Positions 1 through 10,500 are shown, counted from the stretch's first letter. The stretch is 51,279 nucleotides of DNA from JANLIQ01 sp964362925 (GCA_964362925.1 CAYIGA010000001.1:1-51279); one strand, 5' to 3'. A program made the numbers and translations. Notes: a model not told the origin generated them from the sequence alone.

Positions 1-2006
1 GTGTAGGCGGCGCGGCCTTGGGACATTCCGCGCAGTTCGGTTATATAACCAAACATTTCACTTAAGGGCACTAAGGAATCGACAATATGGGAGTTGCCGC
101 GCTCTTCGGATCCTTGGACTCGACCGCGACGGGCGTTTAAGTCGCCAACGACCGAGCCGAAGAATTCGTCGGGAGTAGTTACCTCCACTCTCATAATTGG
201 CTCAAGAATAACCGGACCGGCTTTGCGGACACCGTCTTTAAAAGCCATCGCTCCAGCAATTTGGAAAGCAACATCACTGGAATCGACTTCATGAAATGAA
301 CCGTCATAAAGAGTCGCTTTAATATCAACGAGCGGATAACCGGCAATAACGCCTTTGCTTAAAACATCTTTAATGCCTTTTTCGACCGAGGGAATAAACT
401 CGCGGGGAATGGCACCACCAAAAACCTTATTAACAAACTCAAATCCCCCACCAAGTTCCAGCGGTTCGATTTCCAGCCAAACATGACCGTACTGACCGCG
501 ACCGCCGGTTTGTTTGATATATTTACCTTCTTGTTTGACCGATTTAGTAATCGCTTCTTTATAAGCGACTTGGGGCGCCCCTTTGTTGGCTTCGACGTTA
601 AACTCCCGCTTCATTCGATCGACGATAATATCCAGATGCAATTCTCCCATGCCTTCGATCAGGGTTTGATTGGTGGTAGCGTCCTGGCTTAGGCGCAAGG
701 TTGGGTCTTCGGCGGCCAAGCGGATTAAGGCGGCGCCCATTTTTTCTTGATCGGCTTTGGTTTTTGGTTCGATCGCCATCTTGATGACTGGCTCCGGAGC
801 GAATATCCGCTCCAGGACAATCGGCGCTTTTTCGTCGCAGAGCGTATCGCCGGTCGTTGTCGCTTTCAAACCAACGGCGGCGGCGATATCACCAGTGACA
901 ACTTCAGTCACATCTTCACGGGAGTTGGCGTGTAAGCGGACAATTCGGCCAACTCGTTCTTTCTCACCTTTGGAACTGTTTAAAACGTAAGAGCCAGCCG
1001 TTAATTTGCCGGCGTAGACTCTAAAGAAAGTCAGAGAACCGACAAATGGGTCGGTAGCAACCTTGAAGGCTAAAGCAGTAAACGGCTCATCGTCAGAGAC
1101 AGCTCGCCTTAGCTCTTTTTCCTCGTCTTTAACTTCTGTCCCTTTGACAGGCGGAATATCAATCGGCGAAGGCAAATAATCGACAACAGCATCAAGTAAA
1201 GTTTGGACGCCTTTGTTCTTCAACGCCGAGCCAGCCAGAACCGGGAAAATCGCCACTTTCAAAACCGCGCTTCGCAGCGCTACTTTCAGTTCGGCTTGGG
1301 AAATCTCCTTACCTTCAAAGTATTTCCGCAGTAGGCCTTCATCAGTTTCGGCAATCTGTTCGATTAATTTGTGACGATACTCATCTACCTCCTCTTTCAT
1401 CTCGGCCGGCACTTCAACTTCTTCCGGGTCTTTGCCAAGATCATCTTTCCAAACAACGGCCTTATTTTTAATTAAATCAATGACACCTTTAAGGTGTTCT
1501 TCTTGACCAATTGGTAATTGAATAACAGCCACTTTAGCGCCTAAACGTTCTTGAATGGTTTTGACGACAAACTTAAAATCGGCGCCAATGCGGTCGAGTT
1601 TGTTAACAAAACAAATTCGTGGTACTTGGTATTTATCGGCCTGTCGCCAAACTGTTTCGCTTTGAGATTGAACTCCGGCAACACCATCAAAAACAACGAT
1701 GGCGCCGTCAAGTACCCGCAGTGATCGCTGAACCTCGATCGTAAAATCGATGTGTCCAGGAGTATCGATAATGTTGATGTTATGATTCTTCCAGAAGGCA
1801 GTCGTCGCGGCGGCGGTGATCGTAATCCCCCGCTCTTGCTCTTGAGCCATCCAGTCCATCACCGCGGCGCCTTCGTGAACCTCGCCCATTTTATAAGTTT
1901 TACCGGTGTAAAAGAGTATTCTTTCACTGACGGTCGTTTTACCGGCGTCGATATGGGCGATGATGCCGATGTTACGGATTTTTTCGAGCGGATAACTACG
2001 GGCCAT
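1..2006 (-). CDS. fusA: Elongation factor G (3' end outside window)
   Basis: Translocation GTPase that moves tRNA-mRNA through the ribosome. The frame opens at ATG 2006 and runs off the left edge with no stop; about 668 codons are visible, so only some 30 C-terminal residues of a normal 690-700 residue EF-G are missing. Visible motifs are the G1 loop AHIDAGKTT close to the N-terminus, the G3 motif DTPGHIDFT and the G4 motif NKLD. The start overlaps the end of the upstream small membrane-protein gene by 11 bases and has no Shine-Dalgarno site, so it is probably translationally coupled. It is the last visible gene of a str-type operon (rpsL, rpsG, membrane protein, fusA). Confidence 0.97.
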   Translation of the reverse strand, partial: MARSYPLEKIRNIGIIAHIDAGKTTVSERILFYTGKTYKMGEVHEGAAVMDWMAQEQERGITITAAATTAFWKNHNINIIDTPGHIDFTIEVQRSLRVLDGAIVVFDGVAGVQSQSETVWRQADKYQVPRICFVNKLDRIGADFKFVVKTIQERLGAKVAVIQLPIGQEEHLKGVIDLIKNKAVVWKDDLGKDPEEVEVPAEMKEEVDEYRHKLIEQIAETDEGLLRKYFEGKEISQAELKVALRSAVLKVAIFPVLAGSALKNKGVQTLLDAVVDYLPSPIDIPPVKGTEVKDEEKELRRAVSDDEPFTALAFKVATDPFVGSLTFFRVYAGKLTAGSYVLNSSKGEKERVGRIVRLHANSREDVTEVVTGDIAAAVGLKATTTGDTLCDEKAPIVLERIFAPEPVIKMAIEPKTKADQEKMGAALIRLAAEDPTLRLSQDATTNQTLIEGMGELHLDIIVDRMKREFNVEANKGAPQVAYKEAITKSVKQEGKYIKQTGGRGQYGHVWLEIEPLELGGGFEFVNKVFGGAIPREFIPSVEKGIKDVLSKGVIAGYPLVDIKATLYDGSFHEVDSSDVAFQIAGAMAFKDGVRKAGPVILEPIMRVEVTTPDEFFGSVVGDLNARRGRVQGSEERGNSHIVDSLVPLSEMFGYITELRGMSQGRAAY

Positions 2007-2367
2007 CTTGAGCCGGTATGGTAGAAAATGACGTAATAATGGTTATCAAGGTCAGCGCCAAGGCGCTATTGCCGACAACTCCGTAAATAGTCCAAGTCCA
2101 TTTGCCTAAATCTATTAAGTAAAGGTGGGTAATAAACGAACCAATTAGAAAAGCCAGCGCCAAGATGGCCAAAGTTCGACGAGTTTTTAGCTTGGTGATA
2201 TTGGCTTTTGAAAAGGCAATTAAGGTTAACATAGCGATCGGTAGAATCAACAGTCCAGCGGCGCCAGCCTGGGTTAGGTAATTTCCTGGGATCATAAGAT
2301 AAAAATAAGGAAACAAAATACTAACCGCTAAAACCCAGACTGGAAACTTGTAGGTAATTCTTGTCAT
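1996..2367 (-). CDS. Small four-helix membrane protein, unknown function
   Basis: 123-residue protein that is almost entirely hydrophobic. I see four probable membrane helices at about residues 9-27, 33-52, 66-85 and 94-115, with a short basic loop (KANITKLKTRR) between helices 2 and 3. No motif that names a family was recognised. It sits between rpsG (18 bases upstream) and fusA (11-base overlap), an unusual place for a membrane protein inside the str operon, so it is probably co-transcribed and co-translated with these genes. The overlap and the clean hydrophobic pattern make a real gene more likely than a shadow of fusA. Confidence 0.75.
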   Translation of the reverse strand: MTRITYKFPVWVLAVSILFPYFYLMIPGNYLTQAGAAGLLILPIAMLTLIAFSKANITKLKTRRTLAILALAFLIGSFITHLYLIDLGKWTWTIYGVVGNSALALTLITIITSFSTIPAQDGP

Positions 2368-2385
2368 TGGTTGTCCAAAATTAGT

Positions 2386-2859
2386 TCAGTAGCGAGCGAA
2401 ATGAGCGAAAGCCCGATTGGCTTCGGCCATTTTATGGAGATCTTCACGCTTTTTCATAACGGTGCCGGTTTCAGCCAGGATGTTTTTCATCTCTTCGAAC
2501 AGGGCGTCAGCCATCGGTTTGCCTTTGACATTACGGCTAGCGGCAATCAGCCAGCGCATGACTAAAATAACTTTTCGAGCCGGACGGACTTCCGTCGGCA
2601 CTTGATAATTAGCCCCACCGACTCGACGAGATTTAACCTCGAGAATAGGCGAAGCTTTGTCGATAATTAATTTCAAAGTTTCTGCCACATCGATTTTTTG
2701 TTCCTTCGCCAAACGCTCGATAGCGCTATAGACAATTGTCGTGGCTGTTTCTTTTTTGCCGCCGATCATTACTTTGTTAATTAGTTTCGTCAATTGTAAA
2801 TTTTGATATTTTGGATCCAAATTGATCGGTGGCCTTTTGATGGTGATTTTGCCCCTCAT
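2386..2859 (-). CDS. rpsG: 30S ribosomal protein S7
   Basis: Primary 16S rRNA-binding protein that organises the 30S head. 157 residues, the usual family length. Recognisable segments are LINKVMIGGKKETA near the N-terminus, VKSRRVGGANYQVPTEVRP in the middle and the C-terminal MAEANRAFAHFARY. The start is ATG 2859, preceded by GGAG with 9 bases of spacing. Both the start codon and this site lie in a strong inverted repeat (separate entry). It follows rpsL after about 128 bases and precedes the small membrane-protein gene. In E. coli S7 represses its own operon by binding the rpsL-rpsG intercistronic RNA; a similar role for the hairpin here is inference. Confidence 0.98.
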   Translation of the reverse strand: MRGKITIKRPPINLDPKYQNLQLTKLINKVMIGGKKETATTIVYSAIERLAKEQKIDVAETLKLIIDKASPILEVKSRRVGGANYQVPTEVRPARKVILVMRWLIAASRNVKGKPMADALFEEMKNILAETGTVMKKREDLHKMAEANRAFAHFARY

Positions 2860-2888
2860 CTGACAAATCTCCGATTTGTTAGATGAGG
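2854..2888 (-). promoter_or_regulatory. Hairpin enclosing the rpsG start codon
   Basis: In the mRNA sense the arms are CCUCAUCU + A + ACAAAUC and GAUUUGU + C + AGAUGAGG, closing on the loop GGA. That gives 8 and 7 perfect pairs around one A/C mismatch. The 3' arm contains the rpsG AUG (2859-2857), and the loop and adjacent stem hold the GGAG ribosome site. The structure should restrict ribosome access and lies exactly in the rpsL-rpsG junction that S7 binds in E. coli. The core AAATCGGAGATTT also occurs just before rpoC, without the outer arm. Confidence 0.75.
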
Positions 2889-2987
2889 AATATAGAATGT
2901 AGAATATAGAATACAGAAGGGCTTGCCGCTCTGCGGCAAATTGGAGGTTCTATTCTTAACTCGAAATTCTTGATTCATAATTCTTCT

Positions 2988-3404
2988 CTACTTCGGTCTT
3001 TTCGCTCCATACTTTGACCGACCTTGGCGACGGTTTTCAACTGCCTCGGCGTTCAAAACGCCACGGACGATATGATATTTAACTCCAGGCAAATCTTTGA
3101 CCCGACCGCCTCGAATCAGGACTAGGGCATGCTCTTGTAAATTATGTTTGATGCCGGGAATATAAGCCGTCACTTCTTGGCCACTTGTAAGGCGAACCCG
3201 AGCGATTTTCCGCAAAGCCGAGTTGGGTTTTTTGGGAGTGGTCGTTGTCACCTTAACGCAAACACCGCGCATAAATGGCCGTCCAGAGACGTAGTCAACT
3301 GGGCGATTCTTTAATGAGTTAAAGCCACGATGAAGGGCCGGAGATCGAGACTTCTCTGTATTCTTTCTACGACCGTACTTAACTAGCTGATTAATCGTCG
3401 GCAT
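2988..3404 (-). CDS. rpsL: 30S ribosomal protein S12
   Basis: Decoding-centre protein of the 30S subunit, 138 residues. The start is set at ATG 3404, giving MPTINQLVKYGRRK as in all S12 proteins; AGAGGA at 3413-3418 lies 8 bases upstream, whereas the TTG two codons earlier would leave only 2 bases of spacing. Motifs: TPKKPNSALRK, HNLQEHALVLIRGG and GRVKDLPGVKYH, with the lysines whose mutation gives streptomycin resistance (E. coli K43 and K88) both intact. First gene of the str-type operon, with a TATAAT box about 125 bases upstream. Confidence 0.98.
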   Translation of the reverse strand: MPTINQLVKYGRRKNTEKSRSPALHRGFNSLKNRPVDYVSGRPFMRGVCVKVTTTTPKKPNSALRKIARVRLTSGQEVTAYIPGIKHNLQEHALVLIRGGRVKDLPGVKYHIVRGVLNAEAVENRRQGRSKYGAKRPK

Positions 3405-3521
3405 TAACAAAATCCTCTTGATCTTGAAAAAACGAAGTTAGAATAATCAATAGCTAAACCCAGAATCCCAAACTGACTAGTCGTTAATGGTAATTTATAA
3501 TTGGTTATTTTTCTTAACATC

Positions 3522-3534
3522 ATTGTCTATTATA
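3522..3534 (-). promoter_or_regulatory. Probable promoter of the rpsL-rpsG-fusA operon
   Basis: A perfect TATAAT (3529-3534, read on the minus strand) lies in the AT-rich gap between rpoC and rpsL, placing the transcription start near 3522 and leaving a leader of about 118 bases. No convincing TTGACA is seen 16-18 bases further upstream, so the -35 element is weak or absent. Confidence 0.55.
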
Positions 3535-3555
3535 CCTTATAAATTGAGGGATTTT

Positions 3556-6500
3556 CTAGCTCACTTTTGGCTTTTTTAAGATTGTTTTGGCAGTATCAAC
3601 AGCGCTACCAACCGTTACTTCCGTTGGATCGATTTTAACGTCGATGCCATAACCGGTACCGGCTGGAATAAGCTTACCGATAATAACGTTTTCTTTGAGG
3701 CCGCGAAGCGGATCGACTTGACCCTTCAGAGCGGCCTTAATTAAAACGCTGGTAGTTTCTTGAAAGGAAGCGGCGGAGAGGAACGACTTAGTATTGAGCG
3801 AGGCTCGAGTTATTCCCAGAACAATTTGTTCGTATTCAATCAGGCGGACATTCTCTTTCTTTAAGCGAAGATTGACGTTATCAGTTTCTAGTTTATCGAT
3901 AATCTGGCCGGTCAGGAAGATCGAGTCGCCGCCTTGAAGAATCCGAATTTTAGCGAACATTGCTCTGACAATAATTTCAATATGCTTCTCGTTGACGGCG
4001 GCGCCGTGGGCGGCGTAGATATTTTGAACCTCTTTAACGATATAGGATTGAGTCGCCTCAAGACCACGGAGGTCAAGCGATTGAGACAGATCGATGTGAC
4101 CATCGGTTAGTTTTGCCCCTATTTCGACCATATCGCCTCCATTGACAATAACGTTGATATCCGGTGAGGCGGTATAGCTAACAGTGACTGGCTCAAGTGA
4201 AGTGACAGTGATAGTCTTACCCTTAATTTTAACCCGACCGCCGACATTAGTTCGAACGGCTTTTTTGTCAATGGCCGTGGCAACCGCTTGTTTAGGTTTA
4301 ATGACATCGCCATTTTTAACCGCTGGTTGGTATCCTTCAGCCAATTGAAAAGATTCTTTCGGAATCTCGTCGGAAACGATTTCAATAAGTAGTTTGTCTT
4401 TGTGCTCACTCAAAAGGACTTTGCCGGAAATTTCCGCCAAGATAGCCGGGTTGTGGGGCGGACGGGACTCGAAGATTTCCTCAACTCGGGGCAGGCCGGA
4501 AGTAATATCACCGACCGACACGCCGCCCATGTGGAACGTTTTCATTGTCAGTTGGGTGCCTGGCTCACCGATCGCTTGGGCGGCCATAATACCGACCGCC
4601 GTCCCAATAGTCACCAGTTCGCCAGTGGCTAAATCTCGACCGTAACACTTCTGACAGATGCCCCAAGGCGCTCGACAGTAGAGAGTGGACCGAACCAACA
4701 GCTCTGTTTTAGCGCTGGCGATAAGGGCGATGATGATTTCTTCGGTAATTTCCTGTCCAACTTTGAGAATTACTTTGCCACGACCCTTTCCGGAAGGAGT
4801 CTCTGGCGAATGATCCTGAACTGTTTCCATGCTGACGCGACCAAGAAGTCGTTCCTGATAAGATTCGCCGTATTGTGGCGATTCGGCTTCGCGGACGATA
4901 TTGCCCCGCTCGGCCTGACAGTCGTTGATGGTAATGACCAAATCTTGAGCGACATCAACCAAGCGACGAGTCAGATAACCGGCGTCGGCGGTTTTAAGAG
5001 ACGTGTCGGATTTACCTTTTCGTGAGCCGTGAGTCGAAATGAAGTATTCGAGTACCGACAGACCCTCTTTATAATTAGAGATAATCGGGACTTCGATAAT
5101 GCCGCCGGCTGGGTTAACCACCAAGCCCTTCATCCCAGACAGCTGGGTCATCTGGTTGGATGAACCACGAGCGCCCGAAGAAACCATGGTGTAAATCGAG
5201 CGAGATTTGGGTAAATCGTTCATCACTTCTGTTTGAATGCGACTTCGAATCTCGGTCCATTTTTCGATCGACAGTTTCCGTCGCTCGTTGTCGGTGATCA
5301 AACCCCGTCGATAGCGCTTGGTGATTTCTTCGATCGCTTCCTCACCTTCGCTAATCAGTTTGCCTTTCTGTTCGGGAATATGAATATCGAAAATCGACAT
5401 CGTCATACCGGATTTTTCGGCAAACTGAAAACCAAGTCGCATTAAATCATCAGCCGTTCTGGCTGTTTCATCAGCGCCGTAAAGTTTGTAGATGTTTCGG
5501 ATGACGACTTTGAGACTTTTTGTGTCTTGGGGCTGATTAACAAATGAGTGGCCTTGGGGCAAGACGGCGTTAAACAGAACCCGACCAACGGTCGTCTCAA
5601 TTCGACCAACGCTGGTTCGGAGTTGGATTTTGGCTTGGGGGTGAACATTACCCCTTTGATAATCCAACTCGACATCTTCAATTGAGGCAAAGGCCCGACC
5701 TTGACCGGGCACGCCAACTTGTTCACTAGTTAGATAGAAGATGCCAAAAACGATATCTAGTCGTGGCGTCACCAGCGGTTCGCCGGAAGCTGGTTTGAGT
5801 AAATTTTTTGCCGAGAGCATCAGTTCTTTGGCTTCATTGCGCGCTTGAGTTGACAGGGGCACATGGACGGCCATTTGGTCACCATCGAAGTCAGCGTTGT
5901 AAGCGGCACAGACCAACGGATGCAACTGAATGGCTTTACCTTCGATTAAAAGTGGTCTGAAGGCCTGAATGCCTAAACGATGGAGGGTTGGCGCTCGGTT
6001 GAGTAAGACGTGAGCGTTATTTGTGACAACTTCTAAAATCTCCCAGACTTCTGGTGTGCCCCGTTCGATTAATCGTGAGGCATTTTTAACGTTGTGGACG
6101 TAGCCTTCACTGATTAGTTTAGAGATAATAAACGGCTTAAACAGCTCTAAAGCCATGATTTTTGGCAGACCGCACTGGTCGAGTTTTAGGTTGGGACCGA
6201 CAATAATTACTGATCGACCAGAATAGTCGACTCGTTTACCAAGCAGGTTTTGACGGAATCGACCCTGTTTGCCCCGCAACATATCCGATAATGATCGTGG
6301 TTGACGGCCACCGGAGGTGGTCTGGCCTTTACGAGCCGAGTTGTCGATCAGGGCATCAACCGCTTCCTGAAGCATCCTCTTTTCATTACGGACAATGACG
6401 TCAGGCGCCCCTTGGTTCATTAGACGCTTCAAGCGATTATTGCGGTTTAAAACCCGGCGATAGAGGTCGTTTAAGTCCGATGAGGCGAACCGACCACCGT

Positions 6501-7398
6501 CCAGTTGAACCATTGGTCGCAAATCCGGTGGCAAGACCGGTAGTTTGCCAATAATCAACCAGTCAGCGCGGATGCCAGCCAGTTTCATATCAGTCAGGAC
6601 GCGGAGCCGTTTCATCAGGCGACGGTAAGTATTGCTTTGAACGTTGGTCGCCCGGGTGATAATGTTTGATATCTCGGTATCGAGATCGATTTTTTTCAAC
6701 AATTCTAGAACGGCTTCGGCGCCGATGGCAACCTTAATGATATTACCAAAGCGTAAGCTGATTTCATGAAATTTGGCTTCGGGCAAAATTTGCCGAGGGA
6801 TTAACGACTGAAGGTCGGCTTTGGTCTGTTTATAGTTTAGTTCCAGTTGTTCTAATCGCTCGGGCGAGTCTTTAAGCTGTTCTTTAGCGCTCTTATACTC
6901 GTTTTCTAGTTGAGCTAGAGCGTCGGCTTTGAGCTGCTCGTCAACACCTGTAACGACAAAACTAGCGAAGTAGATAATTTTCTCTAGGTCGCTAACGGAG
7001 ATGTCGAGAATAGTGCTTAAGATATAGGGGACACCGCGAACGTACCATATGTGAGCGACCGGGACGGCTAAATCGATATGACCCATTCGCTCCCGTCGGA
7101 CGCTTGATCGAGTCACCTCGACGCCGCATTTATCACAGATGACACCCTTGTAGCGAATCCGTTTATATTTACCGCAATAACACTCCCAGTCTTTGGTCGG
7201 ACCAAAGATCCGTTCGTCAAATAAGCCGTCTCGCTCCGGTTTTTGAGTTCGGTAGTTGATCGTCTCTGGCTTCATTACCTCACCGTACGACCACTTTTCG
7301 ATATCTTCTGGTGAGGCAACTCTTAACCGCAACCCTTCAAAATTGAGAAGATTAAATTCGACTTTTTCTGGTTTAGTATTAAGTTTTAGTTCAGGCAT
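3556..7398 (-). CDS. rpoC: DNA-directed RNA polymerase subunit beta'
   Basis: Largest RNA polymerase subunit, 1280 residues. Visible landmarks in order: N-terminal zinc site CYCGKY...ICDKCGVEV, the clamp helices region, the catalytic NADFDGDQMAVH motif holding the three Mg-binding aspartates, the bridge-helix and trigger-loop region with MAAQAIGEPGTQLTMKTFH, and the second zinc site CRAPWGICQKCYG. The start ATG 7398 gives MPELKLNTKPEKVEF; a GGAG about 10 bases upstream is the only ribosome-site candidate. It follows rpoB after 148 bases that hold intergenic repeats. The length is shorter than the roughly 1400 residues of E. coli, as expected for a protein lacking large lineage inserts. Confidence 0.98.
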   Translation of the reverse strand: MPELKLNTKPEKVEFNLLNFEGLRLRVASPEDIEKWSYGEVMKPETINYRTQKPERDGLFDERIFGPTKDWECYCGKYKRIRYKGVICDKCGVEVTRSSVRRERMGHIDLAVPVAHIWYVRGVPYILSTILDISVSDLEKIIYFASFVVTGVDEQLKADALAQLENEYKSAKEQLKDSPERLEQLELNYKQTKADLQSLIPRQILPEAKFHEISLRFGNIIKVAIGAEAVLELLKKIDLDTEISNIITRATNVQSNTYRRLMKRLRVLTDMKLAGIRADWLIIGKLPVLPPDLRPMVQLDGGRFASSDLNDLYRRVLNRNNRLKRLMNQGAPDVIVRNEKRMLQEAVDALIDNSARKGQTTSGGRQPRSLSDMLRGKQGRFRQNLLGKRVDYSGRSVIIVGPNLKLDQCGLPKIMALELFKPFIISKLISEGYVHNVKNASRLIERGTPEVWEILEVVTNNAHVLLNRAPTLHRLGIQAFRPLLIEGKAIQLHPLVCAAYNADFDGDQMAVHVPLSTQARNEAKELMLSAKNLLKPASGEPLVTPRLDIVFGIFYLTSEQVGVPGQGRAFASIEDVELDYQRGNVHPQAKIQLRTSVGRIETTVGRVLFNAVLPQGHSFVNQPQDTKSLKVVIRNIYKLYGADETARTADDLMRLGFQFAEKSGMTMSIFDIHIPEQKGKLISEGEEAIEEITKRYRRGLITDNERRKLSIEKWTEIRSRIQTEVMNDLPKSRSIYTMVSSGARGSSNQMTQLSGMKGLVVNPAGGIIEVPIISNYKEGLSVLEYFISTHGSRKGKSDTSLKTADAGYLTRRLVDVAQDLVITINDCQAERGNIVREAESPQYGESYQERLLGRVSMETVQDHSPETPSGKGRGKVILKVGQEITEEIIIALIASAKTELLVRSTLYCRAPWGICQKCYGRDLATGELVTIGTAVGIMAAQAIGEPGTQLTMKTFHMGGVSVGDITSGLPRVEEIFESRPPHNPAILAEISGKVLLSEHKDKLLIEIVSDEIPKESFQLAEGYQPAVKNGDVIKPKQAVATAIDKKAVRTNVGGRVKIKGKTITVTSLEPVTVSYTASPDINVIVNGGDMVEIGAKLTDGHIDLSQSLDLRGLEATQSYIVKEVQNIYAAHGAAVNEKHIEIIVRAMFAKIRILQGGDSIFLTGQIIDKLETDNVNLRLKKENVRLIEYEQIVLGITRASLNTKSFLSAASFQETTSVLIKAALKGQVDPLRGLKENVIIGKLIPAGTGYGIDVKIDPTEVTVGSAVDTAKTILKKPKVS

Positions 7399-7500
7399 GA
7401 CTCAAAATCTCCGATTTGATAATTCAAACTCCAAAAGTCAAAACTGAAAATATTGGTATCCCTGGCGGGATGGTCATTAAAAATTTCATTACTTTGAGAT

Positions 7501-7540
7501 TTGTCACTACGCTCGCTTCTCCTTTTAGTCGGAGTGAGAT
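7501..7540. repeat. Intergenic repeat, CACTACG...GGAGTGAGA type (copy 1)
   Basis: The rpoB-rpoC gap contains TTGTCACTACG, a short imperfect hairpin and TCGGAGTGAGATTTGC. The same border words (TTGTCACTACG and TCGGAGTGAGA) bracket a longer element between infB and gyrA at 20031-20114, and a partial relative lies near 50060. The remainder of the gap has short AT-rich words and the small hairpin ATCCC-TGGC-GGGAT. Confidence 0.55.
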
Positions 7541-7546
7541 TTGCAT

Positions 7547-10500
7547 TTAGTTTTTCTCCCTTTTTGCTACCTTAACCTCTTCTGGTTCTTCGGCTAGTTC
7601 ATTCTCTTCCGGTTCCGGCTCTTTAAGCTCTTGATCGGCTAGATCAAGGATTTCCGCCTCTTCGTCAATTTTCATTCCCGTGGCAAAAACTTCAGCTTGC
7701 ATTAAAACCCGCTGATTTTCGAGCTCCCGCAAGCGACCCTCATTTTCAATCACTTCAACGTTCAACATTAATCCCTGCAGTTCGCGGACTAAAACGGCAA
7801 ACGAAGCCGGGACTTGGGGTTTTTGAATTTCTTCGCCCCGGATAATCGCTTCATAAGCTTTGGCTCGGCCGATGACGTCGTCAGATTTGATCGTCAACAT
7901 TTCTTGCAAAATGTGAGCGGCGCCGTAGGCCTCGAGCGCCCAGACTTCCATTTCCCCAAATCTCTGACCACCAAATTGGGCCTTTCCACCGAGCGGCTGT
8001 TGGGTAACCATCGAGTACGGGCCAGTTGAACGAGCGTGAATCTTGTCATCAACAAGGTGAATTAGTTTGAGCATATATTTAATCCCGACTGTTGTTTGCT
8101 CATCGTACTCGACGCCAGCTCGACCGTCTCGAAGCTGGATTTTGCCACTTTCGGGCAGTCCGGCTTTCTTCAGTTCGGCCACAATATTATTAATTGGGAC
8201 GCCAAAGAAAGCGGGCGAGGCAACTTTGTAATGAAGTTTTTCCGCCGCCCAGCCGAGGTGGGTTTCTAAAATTTGACCTAAGTTCATCCGCGAGATTACC
8301 CCGAGCGGATTTAAGATAATATCAACCGGCGTACCGTCAGGTAAAAATGGCATATCGGCCTCCGGCAAAACGACCGAGATAACGCCTTTATTGCCGTGTC
8401 GGCCAGCCATTTTGTCGCCAACGGTCACCTTGCGTAATTGAGCGATCGAAACTTCGATTTGCTGGTAAACACCCGCCGGTAATTCGTCGCCAACGTCCTT
8501 GGAAAAGACCTTAACTTCCACCACCTTACCGCGCTCGCCATGAGGTAAACGCAAGGAAGTGTCTTTGACGTCTTTAGCTTTCTCGCCAAAAATCGCCCGC
8601 AATAGTTTTTCTTCGGCCGTCAATTCGGTTTCGCCTCGAGGGGTAATTTTTCCAACTAAGATTTCACCAGAGGATATTTCGGCGCCGATCCGGATGATCC
8701 CTTGTTCATCAAGATTAGCCAGCGCTTCGTCACCGACGTTGGGAATGTCCCGAGTAATTAATTCCGGACCTAGTTTGGTGTCGCGAACTTCGGTCGAGTA
8801 TTTTTCGATATGAATAGAGGTGAAACGATCGTCACGGACAAGGCGTTCGGAAACGATAATCGCATCTTCGTAGTTGTAACCGCCCCAGCTTAAATAAGCG
8901 ACTATGACATTTTGGCCGATCGCCAACTCCCCCATGTCAGAAGCGGAAGAATCGACAATAACTTGACCTTTCTTGACTTTATCGCCAATTTTAACTGTTG
9001 ATCGTTGGTTGATACAGGTGCTTTGATTGGAACGGACAAACTTCGACAAAAGATAAGTTTTCTCCTTTTGACCAGATTTGATTCTGATTTGCTCACCATC
9101 GGCGTATTGGACAACGCCGTCATTTTCCGAGACAACCAGTTGTCCGGAATCTTTGACCGCGCCCTCAAGACCGGTACCGACAATCGGCGATTGAGGTTTA
9201 ACCAGTGGCACGGCTTGACGTTGCATGTTTGAACCCATCGAGGCTCTGGTGGCGTCGTTATGTTCAACAAAAGGAATCAGCGCCGAGGAAATTGAAACGG
9301 TCTGTTGGGGCGAGACGTCAATGTAATCAACGTGGACTGGGCTTTCGATCAGCGGTTCGCCATGACGACGAGCGATAACCTTCGAACCAATAATATGGCC
9401 GAGCGAATCGAGACGGGTCGAAAATGGCACCAGGGTGTATTTTTCCTCGTCGTAGGCGTCAAGATATTCAATCTTGCTGGTAACGTGAGCTTTACCGTTT
9501 TTAACTTCAATCTTCCGAAACGGCGTTTCGATAAAACCATACTCATTGACACGAGCATTAGAAGCTAGATAGCCGACCAAGCCGATGTTCTGACCTTCAG
9601 GAGTGGTAATCGGGCAAACCCGACCGTAGTGAGAGCGATGAACATCGCGGACATCAAAGCCAGCATGCTCGCGACTCAACCCGCCCGGGCCGGTGGCTGA
9701 CAGAGTTCGTTTGTGCTCCAGCTCGGCCAGCGGATTGGTTTGGTTCATAAATTGGCTCATTTGGCTGGAAGCGAAGAATTCTTGCAAAATTGCCGCGACC
9801 GGCCGAGAATTAATCAAGGCAATCGGATTAACCTCATCGGGCTCGGCGATCTGACTCATTCGGTCTTTAATGATCCGCTCAACCCGCAACAAGCCGACCC
9901 GGATCCGATTTTGGACCAGCTCACCGACCGCTCGAACCCGGCGATTCTTCAAGTGATCAATGTCGTCGGGCTGACTGCCAGGGCTGTTGTTAAGCCGAAT
10001 AATTTCAATGATAATTTCAACGATATCCTCGAAGCGCAATACCCGGTTTTTGGCGGTATTAGCGACGTTCAACTCGAGTCGTTGGTTAATCTTGTAGCGA
10101 CCAACTCGACCTAAATCGTATCTCTTGGGGTTGAAAAAGATCGTTTCAATATAGCTCTTGGCAGTTTCGCTCGTTACTAAATCGCCGGGACGAATTCGTT
10201 TATAAACCTCGATCAACGCCTCTTCATAAGTGGTAGCTGGGTCACGAGCTAAGGTTGACTCGATATATTGAGCGTCTTTATTGTTGTCAACCGCTTTAAA
10301 AAGGGCGACGATTTGCTTATCATTGATGTTAGCTAACGCTCGGAGTAAGGTTGTGATTGGAATCCGTCTCTTCCGATCAACTTTGACGGAAATAACGTTA
10401 CGGGAGTTGGTTTCAAACTCCAACCAGGTACCACGATTAGGTATAACTTTAGCGCCGAACAAATTTCGACCGCTAATGGTTTCGCTGGTAAATAAGACGC

